From NCBI GenBank assembly GCA_002427525.1, contig DIRP01000026.1:1-64000 (forward strand): a stretch of DNA of 64,000 nucleotides, given 5' to 3'. Numbering within the stretch: the first letter of the stretch is position 1; every line of letters begins with the position of its first letter. Under the pieces are notes generated by a model. The model had not been told where the DNA came from. It made no database searches and saw only the letters and a list, made by a program, of their open reading frames with translations. Positions 18,151 to 26,006 of this stretch are shown in pieces. Both the position numbers and the translations under genes were made by a program. Source of the stretch: Bacteroidales bacterium UBA5433 (GTDB lineage Bacteria > Bacteroidota > Bacteroidia > Bacteroidales > UBA932).

Positions 18151-18828
18151 ATGAGACTTGACATTATTACAGTTCTTCCCGCTTTGCTGGAAAGCCCGCT
18201 TTCCCATTCTATTGTTAAAAGAGCCAGGGAACGCTCTCTGGCAGAGATTGTAATTCATGATTTAAGACCTTATGGGAAAGGTAAATACAGACAAACAGAC
18301 GATTATCCTTTTGGCGGAGGTGCCGGCATGGTGCTGATGGTAGAACCTGTGTACCGTCTGATTGAAGAATTGAAAAAGGAACGTACGTATGATGAAATCA
18401 TATATACAGCACCGGACGGATTGCCTTTTACACAAAAAGAGGCCAACCGCCTGTCGTGCCTGAAAAACATCATTCTCTTGTGTGGCCATTACAAAGGAGT
18501 TGACCAACGAATCAGGGACCATCTGGTTACACGTGAACTTTCTATTGGTGATTATGTTTTAAGTGGTGGGGAGCTGGCTGCTGCCGTCATTACAGATGCT
18601 GTTGTCAGGTTACTTCCCGGAGCAATGTCAGACGGATCGTCGGCCCTAACAGATACATTCCAGGACAACCTGCTTGCCCCTCCCATTTATACCCGTCCTG
18701 CCAATTTCAAAGGCTGGGAAGTGCCGGAAGTACTCTTGAGCGGAGATCCTGAGAAAATTTTGGAATGGCAGGAAAAAGAAAGCCTGAGCCGCACAGAACG
18801 CCTCAGGCCCGATTTGTTAGACAGATAA
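18151..18828 (+). CDS. trmD: tRNA (guanine37-N1)-methyltransferase
   Basis: TrmD places a methyl group on G37 next to the anticodon, preventing frameshifts. The 225-residue frame from ATG 18151 starts MRLDIITVLP, the usual N-terminus. The trefoil-knot S-adenosylmethionine site is visible in LLCGHYKGVDQRI and in SIGDYVLSGGELAA. The frame is open upstream to 18106 but those codons overlap the promoter. It stands alone, convergent with folD at a 10-base gap, without rimM or rplS beside it. Confidence 0.96.
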   Translation: MRLDIITVLPALLESPLSHSIVKRARERSLAEIVIHDLRPYGKGKYRQTDDYPFGGGAGMVLMVEPVYRLIEELKKERTYDEIIYTAPDGLPFTQKEANRLSCLKNIILLCGHYKGVDQRIRDHLVTRELSIGDYVLSGGELAAAVITDAVVRLLPGAMSDGSSALTDTFQDNLLAPPIYTRPANFKGWEVPEVLLSGDPEKILEWQEKESLSRTERLRPDLLDR

Positions 18829-18838
18829 CTGCAGGTGG

Positions 18839-19726
18839 TCAGAGAAACATTATATTTTGTCTCATGGCAGCCTGCAACGTATTTTTAAGCAGGGATACCC
18901 GTGTCATGGGGCCTACTCCTCCGGGAACAGGTGTTATGTAGCTGCAGCGTGGTGCTACATCGTCAAAATCTACATCCCCCACCAATTTGTACCCCGATTT
19001 TGTATCGTTGCTTTCTACCCGGTTAATACCCACATCAACTACCACAGCCCCTTCTTTAACCATCGCTGCTTTGACAAAATGAGGACGCCCCAGGGCAGCA
19101 ATCAAAATATCAGCCCTGCTTGTTATTTCTTCCAGATTAACTGTTTTTGTATGGCACAGGGTTACGGTACAATCTCCCAGGTAGCCTTTTCTGGAAAGAA
19201 GATTGGCCAGAGGTTTTCCTACTATATTGCTCCTGCCTAAAATCACACATTCTTTCCCTTGCAAAGGAATATGAAAGTAATCCAGAAGGTCCACAATGCC
19301 GGAAGGAGTGGCTGCAACAAAGGCAGGAAGTCCCAGCACCATGCGCCCCACATTCAGCGGATGAAAGCCGTCCACGTCTTTATCGGGATCAATCGTTTCA
19401 ATAATCTCCTGTTCATTCAAATGTTCGGGCAGAGGAAGCTGAACAATAAGTCCGTCAACACCACTTTCTTCGTTAATAGATTTGACACATTCAATAAGCC
19501 CTGCCTGACTGATGGTTGCAGACAGTTTATAAACAATGGATTCCATACCTACCTGCCGGCAATCACTTTCTTTGCTCTTAATGTACGAATGGCTTGCCGG
19601 ATCATCTCCCACAAGAATAGCCGCCAGCCGGGGTTTTCTTCCAAACTCACGACTCCAGCGCTCTACATCCCGCGTTATATCTTTCTTTAAAGCTTCTGCC
19701 GCTGCTTTTCCATCCAATAATTTCAT
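18839..19726 (-). CDS. folD: bifunctional methylenetetrahydrofolate dehydrogenase/cyclohydrolase
   Basis: FolD interconverts 5,10-methylene-, methenyl- and 10-formyl-tetrahydrofolate with NADP, supplying one-carbon units. The 295-residue length is normal. The YxxxK catalytic pair is Tyr48/Lys52 (SYIKSKES), followed by VDGLIVQLPLP, the dinucleotide-binding ILGRSNIVGKPLANLL and TPVPGGVGPMT near the C-terminus. It is the last gene of the lysA-yrdC-ffh-folD operon, 18 bases after ffh. Confidence 0.96.
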   Translation of the reverse strand: MKLLDGKAAAEALKKDITRDVERWSREFGRKPRLAAILVGDDPASHSYIKSKESDCRQVGMESIVYKLSATISQAGLIECVKSINEESGVDGLIVQLPLPEHLNEQEIIETIDPDKDVDGFHPLNVGRMVLGLPAFVAATPSGIVDLLDYFHIPLQGKECVILGRSNIVGKPLANLLSRKGYLGDCTVTLCHTKTVNLEEITSRADILIAALGRPHFVKAAMVKEGAVVVDVGINRVESNDTKSGYKLVGDVDFDDVAPRCSYITPVPGGVGPMTRVSLLKNTLQAAMRQNIMFL

Positions 19727-19744
19727 GGTTATGTTCCTCCTTAT

Positions 19745-21082
19745 TTAAATACCCATTCCGCCTTTTTTCAAGGACTGCATCATAGCTGCACCGCCGGCAC
19801 CTTTCAGGTTCTTCATCATTTTTCTTGACTCATCAAACTGCTTTATCAACCGGTTCACTTCTGTAATGGAAGTCCCGCTTCCGGCAGCAATGCGTTTGCG
19901 TCTGCTCCCATTTAAAACAGACGGATTTTCACGTTCATATTGTGTCATGGAACCAATAATCGCTTCAATTTCTTTAAAAGCATCGTTGTCTATATCTGCA
20001 TCCTTAACTGCTTTTGAAATCCCCGGAATCATGGCTGCCAAATCTTTGATATTGCCCATTTTTTTTACCTGGTTGATTTGCTTCAAAAAGTCATCAAAAT
20101 TAAAGTTGTCTTGTGCCAGTTTTTTCCGGAGCTTCTTACTTTCCTCTTCATCAAATTGTTCCTGAGCCCTTTCTACTAGAGTAACAATATCACCCATACC
20201 CAAAATGCGATCCGCTATACGGGCCGGATGGAATATATCAAGGGCATCCATTTTTTCTCCTGTACCAACAAATTTGATGGGTTTGTTTACAACAGCCCTT
20301 ATAGACAAAGCCGCTCCTCCGCGTGTATCCCCATCCAGTTTGGTGAGCACCACCCCGTCAAATTGTAGTTTTTCGTGAAATACACGGGCTGTTTCTACAG
20401 CATCCTGTCCCGTCATGGAATCTACAACAAACAGGGTTTCTGTTGGGTTTACCTTCTTTTTTATAGTTCCTATTTCCTCCATCATGGCCTGATCAATGGC
20501 CATGCGCCCTGCCGTATCTATGATTACCGGACTGTATCCTTCTTCACGGGCTTTCTTAATAGCATGTTCAGCAATTTGTACCGGATTCTTATTGTCTTCT
20601 TCTGTATATACGTCAACACCTGTTTGCTGCCCCAGCACACGCAGTTGTTCCATGGCTGCAGGTCTGTACACGTCAGCCGCAACAAGTAAAGGACGCATGC
20701 CTTTCTTTTTTTTCAGGAAAAATGCCAGTTTGGCAGAGAATGTTGTTTTTCCGGATCCTTGCAAACCTGCTACAAGCACAATGCCGGGTGTTCCTTTTGT
20801 ATTAATCCCCGCAGCCTCTCCTCCCATCAAATCAACCAAACGGTCATGCACAATCTTTGTCATCAATTGGCCCGGACGAACAGATTTCAAGACATCCTGC
20901 CCCAACGCTTCTTCTTTTACGCTATCGCAAAAATTTTTGGCAACCTTGTAACTCACGTCCGCATCAAGCAATGCACGACGGACATCTTTTAACGTCTCGG
21001 CAACATTTATTTCTGTAATCTTTCCTTCTCCTCTGAGCAACTTGAACGAACGCTCCAATCTTTCCGTAAGGTTTTCAAACAT
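19745..21082 (-). CDS. ffh: signal recognition particle GTPase Ffh
   Basis: Ffh binds SRP RNA and signal peptides and delivers ribosomes to FtsY at the membrane. The 445-residue protein has the N domain, the G domain with GLQGSGKTTFSAKL, VIIDTAGRM and TKLDGDTRGGAAL, and a C-terminal M domain with GSRRKRIAAGSGTS (RNA-binding helices) and a Met-rich end. The start ATG at 21082 gives MFENLTERLERSF, typical of the family. The gene is third in its operon. No SRP RNA gene was recognised in the window. Confidence 0.97.
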   Translation of the reverse strand: MFENLTERLERSFKLLRGEGKITEINVAETLKDVRRALLDADVSYKVAKNFCDSVKEEALGQDVLKSVRPGQLMTKIVHDRLVDLMGGEAAGINTKGTPGIVLVAGLQGSGKTTFSAKLAFFLKKKKGMRPLLVAADVYRPAAMEQLRVLGQQTGVDVYTEEDNKNPVQIAEHAIKKAREEGYSPVIIDTAGRMAIDQAMMEEIGTIKKKVNPTETLFVVDSMTGQDAVETARVFHEKLQFDGVVLTKLDGDTRGGAALSIRAVVNKPIKFVGTGEKMDALDIFHPARIADRILGMGDIVTLVERAQEQFDEEESKKLRKKLAQDNFNFDDFLKQINQVKKMGNIKDLAAMIPGISKAVKDADIDNDAFKEIEAIIGSMTQYERENPSVLNGSRRKRIAAGSGTSITEVNRLIKQFDESRKMMKNLKGAGGAAMMQSLKKGGMGI

Positions 21083-21100
21083 AAGGTATTATTTGATTTA

Positions 21101-21715
21101 TTATAAAAGTAATGGTTTGGGGCCTTCCCGGATAACCACCGGCTCGGGCCCTGTACAATCAATAATGGCAGAAGGGTCCAGCCCTCCCGGTCCTCCATCG
21201 ATTACCACCGCTACCTGTTCTCCAAAGCGGTCGTTAATCAGACCGGGGTCGGAAAAGTAGCCGGGTTCCTCTTCGTCCCATGGAAGCGAAGTAGAAATAA
21301 TAGGTACCCGCAACTCTTTCAAGATTATCTGCAGTATGGGATGGTCCGGTACACGGATACCAACCGTCCTCTTTTTCCCTTTAAACAATTTTGGTACCTG
21401 GCTGTTCCCCTGAAGTAAAAACGTAAACGGTCCCGGAAGGTTTTTCTTCATCAGTCTGAATACGTCATTATGCAAAGGCTTACAATAATTCGACAGTTGG
21501 GAAAGATCGTGGCACAAAAAAGAAAGCCTGGTAGATGGTGTGTAACAACCTTTTATTCTTTCCATTTCCGGGACACTGCTAAGGTAATCCAAAGAACAAC
21601 CCATTCCGTACACACTGTCGGTAGGATAAATTACAATGCCTCCCTTTTGCAGGACAGATACAGCTGTCTGAACCAAGCGGTCCTGAGGGTTGTCCGGATA
21701 GATTTTAAGCAACAT
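21101..21715 (-). CDS. YrdC/Sua5-family threonylcarbamoyl-AMP synthase
   Basis: A 204-residue YrdC-fold protein. The family makes threonylcarbamoyl-AMP for t6A37 of tRNA. Visible: GIVIYPTDSVYGMGC (the substrate-binding KxR-type loop is partly degenerate), LSFLCHDLSQLSNY, PGPFTFLL and GIRVPDHP, then STSLPWDEEE. It is the short form without the Sua5 C-terminal domain, closer to YciO/YrdC, so the precise subfamily is uncertain. It lies 5 bases after lysA in the same operon. Confidence 0.88.
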   Translation of the reverse strand: MLLKIYPDNPQDRLVQTAVSVLQKGGIVIYPTDSVYGMGCSLDYLSSVPEMERIKGCYTPSTRLSFLCHDLSQLSNYCKPLHNDVFRLMKKNLPGPFTFLLQGNSQVPKLFKGKKRTVGIRVPDHPILQIILKELRVPIISTSLPWDEEEPGYFSDPGLINDRFGEQVAVVIDGGPGGLDPSAIIDCTGPEPVVIREGPKPLLL

Positions 21716-21720
21716 TCCTA

Positions 21721-22878
21721 TTACAATTCAGACGAATAATAAGCCTGTGCCAGTTCTTTCTGGTTGTAGCGCATGCCCATAACTTGTCCGTAAGCACCGG
21801 CAGAACAAATGGCCAAAAGATCTCCACGTACCGTTTCCGGCATTTTGACAGCACCGTCAAACCTGTCGGAAGATTCGCATACCGGCCCTACCACGTCGTA
21901 CGTCTTTCTTTTGGAAGATTCCGAAGTAAGGTTGTACATAACATGACGGGCCCCATACAGTGCAGGTCGTATCAAATCGTTCATACCGGAATCAAGAATC
22001 ACAAACTCTTTTCCTTTGCCTTTTTTCACAAACAAAACGCGTGATATCAGGAAACCACACTGACCAACCAGTGTCCGCCCCGGTTCAAAGTGAACTTTCT
22101 GTCCTTTCCTGACCTCCAGATTCTTGTGAATGGTTTCAAAATATAATTCAAAGGGGCTGATAGGGTTTTCCAAAGGTTTTTCATAATCAATGGCCAATCC
22201 GCCACCCATATTAATATGTTCGACGTTAATGTCACGCTGTTCAAACCATTTTTGGAATGTGTTCATTTTTGCACACAATTCCTCAAACACTTTCATTTCT
22301 GTAATTTGCGAACCTATGTGCATATGCAGTCCCAGGAGTTTCACGTTGGGACAAGCTTTTACCACCTGCAATGCTTCTGTAAGGTCTTTCCCCGAAATTC
22401 CAAACTTATCCTTTGATCTTCCGGTAGTTATGTGACTAAGTGTTTGTGCATCAATGTCCGGATTCAACCGGAGTGAAATGCCCGCCGTTTTACCCATCTG
22501 AGCAGCCAGGTCGTTAATCACCCGAATTTCCTGAACCGATTCACAGTTGAATGAAAATATACCTCCCTGCAGGGACGTACGGATCTCCTTGTCTGTTTTG
22601 CCAACCCCTGCAAACACAATAGTATCCGGGTCAAAACCAAGATCCAGTGCCAACTGAACTTCATTCCCGCTTACACAATCCGCCCCCAATCCAGCACGAT
22701 GTATGATCTCAAGGATTTGAGGGTTTGCATTGGCTTTCATGGCAAAATGCGCATGGTAGCCGTATTTTCTGATAAGTTTAGTGTACAGCCTGAGTGTTTG
22801 ATCCAGGATGTCCAAATCGTAGAAATAAAAGGGCGTTTCAAGACGTTTGAACGCATTAGTAAAACGTGTCAGTTGCAT
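21721..22878 (-). CDS. lysA: diaminopimelate decarboxylase
   Basis: LysA decarboxylates meso-diaminopimelate to L-lysine, using PLP on an alanine-racemase-like barrel. The frame from ATG 22878 gives 385 residues starting MQLTRFTNAF; an earlier ATG at 22914 lies upstream of the likely transcript start and adds an unlike hydrophobic stretch. Seen: HAHFAMKANANP (PLP lysine), HMHIGSQI, the glycine-rich NMGGGLAIDYE and the C-terminal GAYGQVMGMRYN that completes the active site from the partner subunit. First gene of the lysA-folD operon. Confidence 0.95.
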   Translation of the reverse strand: MQLTRFTNAFKRLETPFYFYDLDILDQTLRLYTKLIRKYGYHAHFAMKANANPQILEIIHRAGLGADCVSGNEVQLALDLGFDPDTIVFAGVGKTDKEIRTSLQGGIFSFNCESVQEIRVINDLAAQMGKTAGISLRLNPDIDAQTLSHITTGRSKDKFGISGKDLTEALQVVKACPNVKLLGLHMHIGSQITEMKVFEELCAKMNTFQKWFEQRDINVEHINMGGGLAIDYEKPLENPISPFELYFETIHKNLEVRKGQKVHFEPGRTLVGQCGFLISRVLFVKKGKGKEFVILDSGMNDLIRPALYGARHVMYNLTSESSKRKTYDVVGPVCESSDRFDGAVKMPETVRGDLLAICSAGAYGQVMGMRYNQKELAQAYYSSEL

Positions 22879-22902
22879 AGCTAAGGTGAACAAAATACCG
22901 GA

Positions 22903-22910
22903 CAAAATTA
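22903..22910 (-). promoter_or_regulatory. -7 element of the lysA operon
   Basis: Minus-strand TAATTTTG fits TAnnTTTG. A start near 22899 would leave a leader of about 20 bases before the lysA ATG at 22878. The upstream box is not clear. Confidence 0.45.
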
Positions 22911-22932
22911 ACATTTTTTTGAATAAATGCCT

Positions 22933-22940
22933 TATCTTTG
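22933..22940 (+). promoter_or_regulatory. -7 element of the deoxyhypusine-synthase-like gene
   Basis: TATCTTTG fits the consensus exactly and precedes the start codon at 22967 by 26 bases. It lies in a 88-base divergent region shared with lysA. Confidence 0.55.
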
Positions 22941-22966
22941 TTTTCTCTTATCTTAAGATAACAGCT

Positions 22967-24001
22967 ATGGCAGAAAAGAAAAAAGATTTATTGAAAGAAG
23001 TGATAAGACATATTGATATCACAAAAATCAACCCGGTTGACTTAATTGACTCCATGCGGGATATGTCTTTTACATCAAGGGAAACGGCCCACGCTGCCGA
23101 TATCCTGCAACTGATGATTAAAGACAAAGAGTGTACCAACTGGCTTACATTGGCAGGCAGTACCGGTGCCGGAGGATGTATGCAGGTATATACAGATATG
23201 GTACGTTACAATATGATTGACTGTGTTGTATCTACCGGTGCGTCTGTTATAGATATGGACTTCTTCGAAGCTCTTGGCTTTAAGCATTATAAGGGAACTC
23301 CCTTTGTTGACGACGGCAAGCTGCGCAACCTGTACATTGATCGTATTTACGACACCTATATTGATGAAGAAGAATTGCAACACTGCGATGCTACCATTAA
23401 AAAAATAGCCGACAACCTGGAACCCCGTTCGTATTCTTCACGTGAATTTCTGTGGGAGATGGGTAAGTGGCTAAAGAGTAATTCTGTAAAAAAAGATTCG
23501 CTGTTGCAGGTTTGTTACGAAAACGAAGTTCCTGTTTTCGTACCGGCGTTTTCTGATTGCAGTGCCGGTTTTGGTCTGGTCATGCACCAACTGGAGCGTA
23601 TTAAAGAAGGAAAGCCATATGTTACCATAGATTCAGTGGCAGATTTCCGGGAATTGACAGAAATCAAAATCAAAGCAAAAACGAGCGGCCTGTTTATGGT
23701 AGGGGGTGGCGTTCCTAAGAACTTTGCACAAGACACCGTAGTTTGTGCTGAATGCCAGGGTCTTGACGTACCCATGCACCAATACGCCGTACAGATTACG
23801 GTAGCCGATGTGCGCGACGGTGCCTGTTCCAGCTCAACGCTTAAGGAAGCCTCGTCCTGGGGTAAAGTAAGTACCGTACATGAACAGATGGTATATGCCG
23901 AGGCCACAACCGTTGTACCCCTGATTGTGGGATATGCTTACCACAAAGGAGACTGGAAGAAAAGGAAAAAATTCCGTTGGGCTACTCTTTTTACCAACTA
24001 A
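22967..24001 (+). CDS. deoxyhypusine-synthase-like protein
   Basis: A 344-residue protein of the deoxyhypusine synthase fold. True deoxyhypusine synthase moves the aminobutyl group of spermidine onto a lysine of eIF5A/aIF5A; bacteria lack that target, and bacterial members are thought to act on small polyamines (homospermidine-type reactions). Lys300 in ASSWGKVSTVH aligns with the catalytic lysine, and the segments LAGSTGAGGCMQVY, STGASVIDMDFF, PVFVPAFSDCSAGFG and VPLIVGYAYHKGDW fit the NAD and polyamine sites. The start at 22967 (MAEKKKDLL) lies after the promoter; the open frame to 22847 is not used. It is transcribed alone and ends in a strong terminator. Substrate unproven. Confidence 0.85.
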   Translation: MAEKKKDLLKEVIRHIDITKINPVDLIDSMRDMSFTSRETAHAADILQLMIKDKECTNWLTLAGSTGAGGCMQVYTDMVRYNMIDCVVSTGASVIDMDFFEALGFKHYKGTPFVDDGKLRNLYIDRIYDTYIDEEELQHCDATIKKIADNLEPRSYSSREFLWEMGKWLKSNSVKKDSLLQVCYENEVPVFVPAFSDCSAGFGLVMHQLERIKEGKPYVTIDSVADFRELTEIKIKAKTSGLFMVGGGVPKNFAQDTVVCAECQGLDVPMHQYAVQITVADVRDGACSSSTLKEASSWGKVSTVHEQMVYAEATTVVPLIVGYAYHKGDWKKRKKFRWATLFTN

Positions 24002-24010
24002 TAATAAACA

Positions 24011-24049
24011 AAAAAAAACCGGGGGTGCTGCAGCATCCCCGGTTTTTTA
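24011..24049. terminator. bidirectional intrinsic terminator
   Basis: A 12-base stem with one G-U pair (left arm CCGGGGGTGCTG at 24019-24030, right arm CAGCATCCCCGG at 24031-24042) is flanked by an A-run on the left and TTTTTT on the right, so it can stop transcripts from both sides: the deoxyhypusine-synthase-like gene (+) and the small-protein pair (-). It is the clearest terminator in the window. Confidence 0.9.
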
Positions 24050-24062
24050 TATAAGTCTTTAG

Positions 24063-24212
24063 TTATTCTCCTTCCTTTGAAAAGAGTGCTACAAGACCTG
24101 TAATGATGGCAGTCAAAATTGACCCTGCTCCAAGGAATAAAAAAATCCAGCCAGTTTCAAAGTCTAGCAGATTAGCCCACATATCCTTGATAATTGTTAA
24201 AAATACGTCCAT
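24063..24212 (-). CDS. micro membrane protein, 49 residues
   Basis: An uninterrupted 49-codon frame from ATG 24212 to a TAA at 24063. The product starts MDVFLTIIKDM, has DFETGW at 18-22 followed by one hydrophobic helix of about 20 residues (roughly 23-44) and a short charged tail SKEGE. It shares a layout with the next upstream frame (24291-24425): a short amphipathic N-terminus, then D-x-E-(T/S)-(G/N)-W and a membrane helix. A 16-base perfect palindrome covers the bases just before its ATG. I do not recognise the family. Support comes from the pairing, the consensus promoter upstream and a terminator just after; no homology check was possible. Confidence 0.55.
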   Translation of the reverse strand: MDVFLTIIKDMWANLLDFETGWIFLFLGAGSILTAIITGLVALFSKEGE

Positions 24213-24213
24213 A

Positions 24214-24229
24214 TTTAATTCGAATTAAA
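24214..24229. repeat. 16-base perfect palindrome upstream of the micro-protein start
   Basis: TTTAATTCGAATTAAA reads the same on both strands and ends 1 base before the ATG of the 49-residue frame. It occupies the place of the ribosome-binding region and could be a protein operator or hide the start in a duplex; both are inference. Confidence 0.5.
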
Positions 24230-24290
24230 GTTATTATACCTACTCTTTTAAAAGGATTTTCGGATTACTCCTAAACAGTGTGCCAAACTT

Positions 24291-24425
24291 TTAGGTAGGT
24301 TTTTCTACAACAAATTGTAAAATAAAGGGCATAACAGCACCTACAACTACAAAAATTAAAGCCAACCACCAGTTGGATTCCGGGTCATGAATGAGACCTT
24401 GCAATAATGAAATAAAATCTACCAT
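24291..24425 (-). CDS. micro membrane protein, 44 residues
   Basis: A 44-codon frame from ATG 24425 to TAA at 24291. The product begins MVDFISLLQGLIHDPESNW, followed by one hydrophobic helix (about 20-40, rich in V, F, A, L, I) and ends EKPT. The DPESNW box matches DFETGW of the 49-residue neighbour, so the two look like diverged tandem copies. A full-consensus promoter lies 47-77 bases upstream and nothing else in the following 200 bases could be its target. Function unknown; such size and hydrophobicity occur in regulatory micro-proteins and in small toxins, and neither can be chosen from sequence. Confidence 0.58.
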   Translation of the reverse strand: MVDFISLLQGLIHDPESNWWLALIFVVVGAVMPFILQFVVEKPT

Positions 24426-24471
24426 GGTATTTATTTTATTGTTAAATGGTTAAAATTTCAATGATCAAGGG

Positions 24472-24502
24472 CAAAGTTAAAAATCTTTTTTTAACTACCA
24501 AA
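24472..24502 (-). promoter_or_regulatory. full-consensus promoter for the micro-protein pair
   Basis: On the minus strand TTTG (complement of 24499-24502), a 19-base spacer and TAACTTTG (complement of 24472-24479) match the Bacteroidetes promoter consensus in both boxes and in spacing. It overlaps the 3' end-to-upstream gap of the DUF4301 gene, which ends at 24513, and points toward the two small frames. Confidence 0.75.
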
Positions 24503-24512
24503 CACTACGTGT

Positions 24513-26000
24513 TCAATTATTATGCTCTTTTCGTAACAAATCCATCACTGTTTTTACGGGATTGAAAGTACTCAAAGGCACTTCCACAAACACCGTATTC
24601 CACCGGCTCATGCCTCCGTTCCACAAACCGGGGAGCTCCAGTGCTTTTAACTCCCTGCCTTCCATTGTTTTATGAGAAATAAACCCGGTGTCGTTATCGC
24701 TAAATTTCTGTAAATCGTAAGGAACACCCTGGTGATCCTTCATGGAACACACCATGTCCACCGGATTGAAATGCGTAGCATTATATTTTTTTCCGTCCAA
24801 TTGCACTCCTTCAAGAATCTGAAGCGAACTGCTGCCATCTTTTTCCAGAATACGGAACGGACCACCCCCCGGTTCCCCGGTAACAGGTACCATACCGCAT
24901 ACACGAATGGGCCGGTTAAGCTGCGACAGCAGATAGGAACGAAGCGCTTCCACGTTGCCGGTTTCCATAACGGGATGCGTAACACCAAAAACCCTTTCCA
25001 AAAAACCAGCCACTTCCTCCAACAAGGGATCCATGGAATCGCTTGCCGTCAGGCACATATGCTCCAGTTTTTTACTGTAGGTATACACTTGTTCCCGGCA
25101 TTGTATCAGGTAGCCCGCCAGCACTTTTCTCCAGTGAATGACAGGTCCCAGCAAACGTTCCGGTACCACATTATCAATGTTGCGGATGGCCACCAGATCC
25201 TGATTCAGTTCTTGCAGGTTTTTTAATAAAGCACCATGACCTCCCGGACGAAAGACAAGGGTTCCGTCTTGTTTACGAAACGGCATATTATCGGAAGTTA
25301 CTGCCAGCGTGTCTGTGGAAGGACTTTGTGTAGAAAACCCAACCAGAAACTCAAGGCCAAAACGTTTTTCTACGTTTTCCCTTGTCTTTTCCCACAATTC
25401 CTGAAATATTTCCAGGTGTTCTTCAGATACCGTAAAATGAACACGGGCCGTTCTGTTGGACTCGGCAAAGGAAAGTGCGGCTTCTACCAGATGCTCTTCA
25501 AACGGAGTACGGGGCCCATTGGGGTACCGGTGAAAAGGAATAAGTCCTTTGGGCAGGTGTGCAAAATGCAACCCTTGTTTATTAAGTAGCAGATCTAACG
25601 TACCTACCCTGTCCAAAGGATCAAATCCCTTCAGCCCGGATAAGAGAGGGAAAAAAGCAAAAGAGGACAATCTTTCAAAGAAAATACGGACGCTCTCCGG
25701 CAATTCCGCCTGATTTCCGGATTGCAAAAGTTCCCTTGCTTTAAAAAGATCCATAAACATCCGGCTTGCTGCTCCCGACGCCGGTACAAACTTAATCCTG
25801 CTTCCGTTCCAGGCATCGTATATACCTGCATACCTGTTTTGCTCTTCCTTAGAAAAACAAGTAATTCCATTGCCGGGCACTGCCGGTCCCAGAATGTCCA
25901 AAGGAGGAAAACCCTGCCGGAAATACCTGAGTTGTTTTTCTACATCTTCCAGGGTCAACCCTTTACTGCTGATTGTTTCTTTGTCTTTTGCTGTAAACAT
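24513..26000 (-). CDS. DUF4301 family protein
   Basis: A 495-residue soluble protein that I recognise as DUF4301, mainly from IKFVPASGAASRMFMDLF near residues 70-88 and the GHGALLKNLQELNQD segment (about 250-265), which resembles the nucleotide-binding loop of sugar nucleotidyltransferases. Other conserved-looking stretches are PKGLIPFHRYP and RNIDNVVPE. A transferase role is therefore possible, but no substrate is known to me. It is the last gene of the recF-DUF721-pdxB operon, 6 bases after pdxB. Confidence 0.8.
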   Translation of the reverse strand: MFTAKDKETISSKGLTLEDVEKQLRYFRQGFPPLDILGPAVPGNGITCFSKEEQNRYAGIYDAWNGSRIKFVPASGAASRMFMDLFKARELLQSGNQAELPESVRIFFERLSSFAFFPLLSGLKGFDPLDRVGTLDLLLNKQGLHFAHLPKGLIPFHRYPNGPRTPFEEHLVEAALSFAESNRTARVHFTVSEEHLEIFQELWEKTRENVEKRFGLEFLVGFSTQSPSTDTLAVTSDNMPFRKQDGTLVFRPGGHGALLKNLQELNQDLVAIRNIDNVVPERLLGPVIHWRKVLAGYLIQCREQVYTYSKKLEHMCLTASDSMDPLLEEVAGFLERVFGVTHPVMETGNVEALRSYLLSQLNRPIRVCGMVPVTGEPGGGPFRILEKDGSSSLQILEGVQLDGKKYNATHFNPVDMVCSMKDHQGVPYDLQKFSDNDTGFISHKTMEGRELKALELPGLWNGGMSRWNTVFVEVPLSTFNPVKTVMDLLRKEHNN

Positions 26001-26006
26001 CTGTTT

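Noticed and set aside
24063..24425. Type I toxin-antitoxin reading of the micro-protein pair
   Set aside because: No antisense RNA promoter or overlapping divergent transcript was recognised, so the toxin idea is kept only as a possibility.
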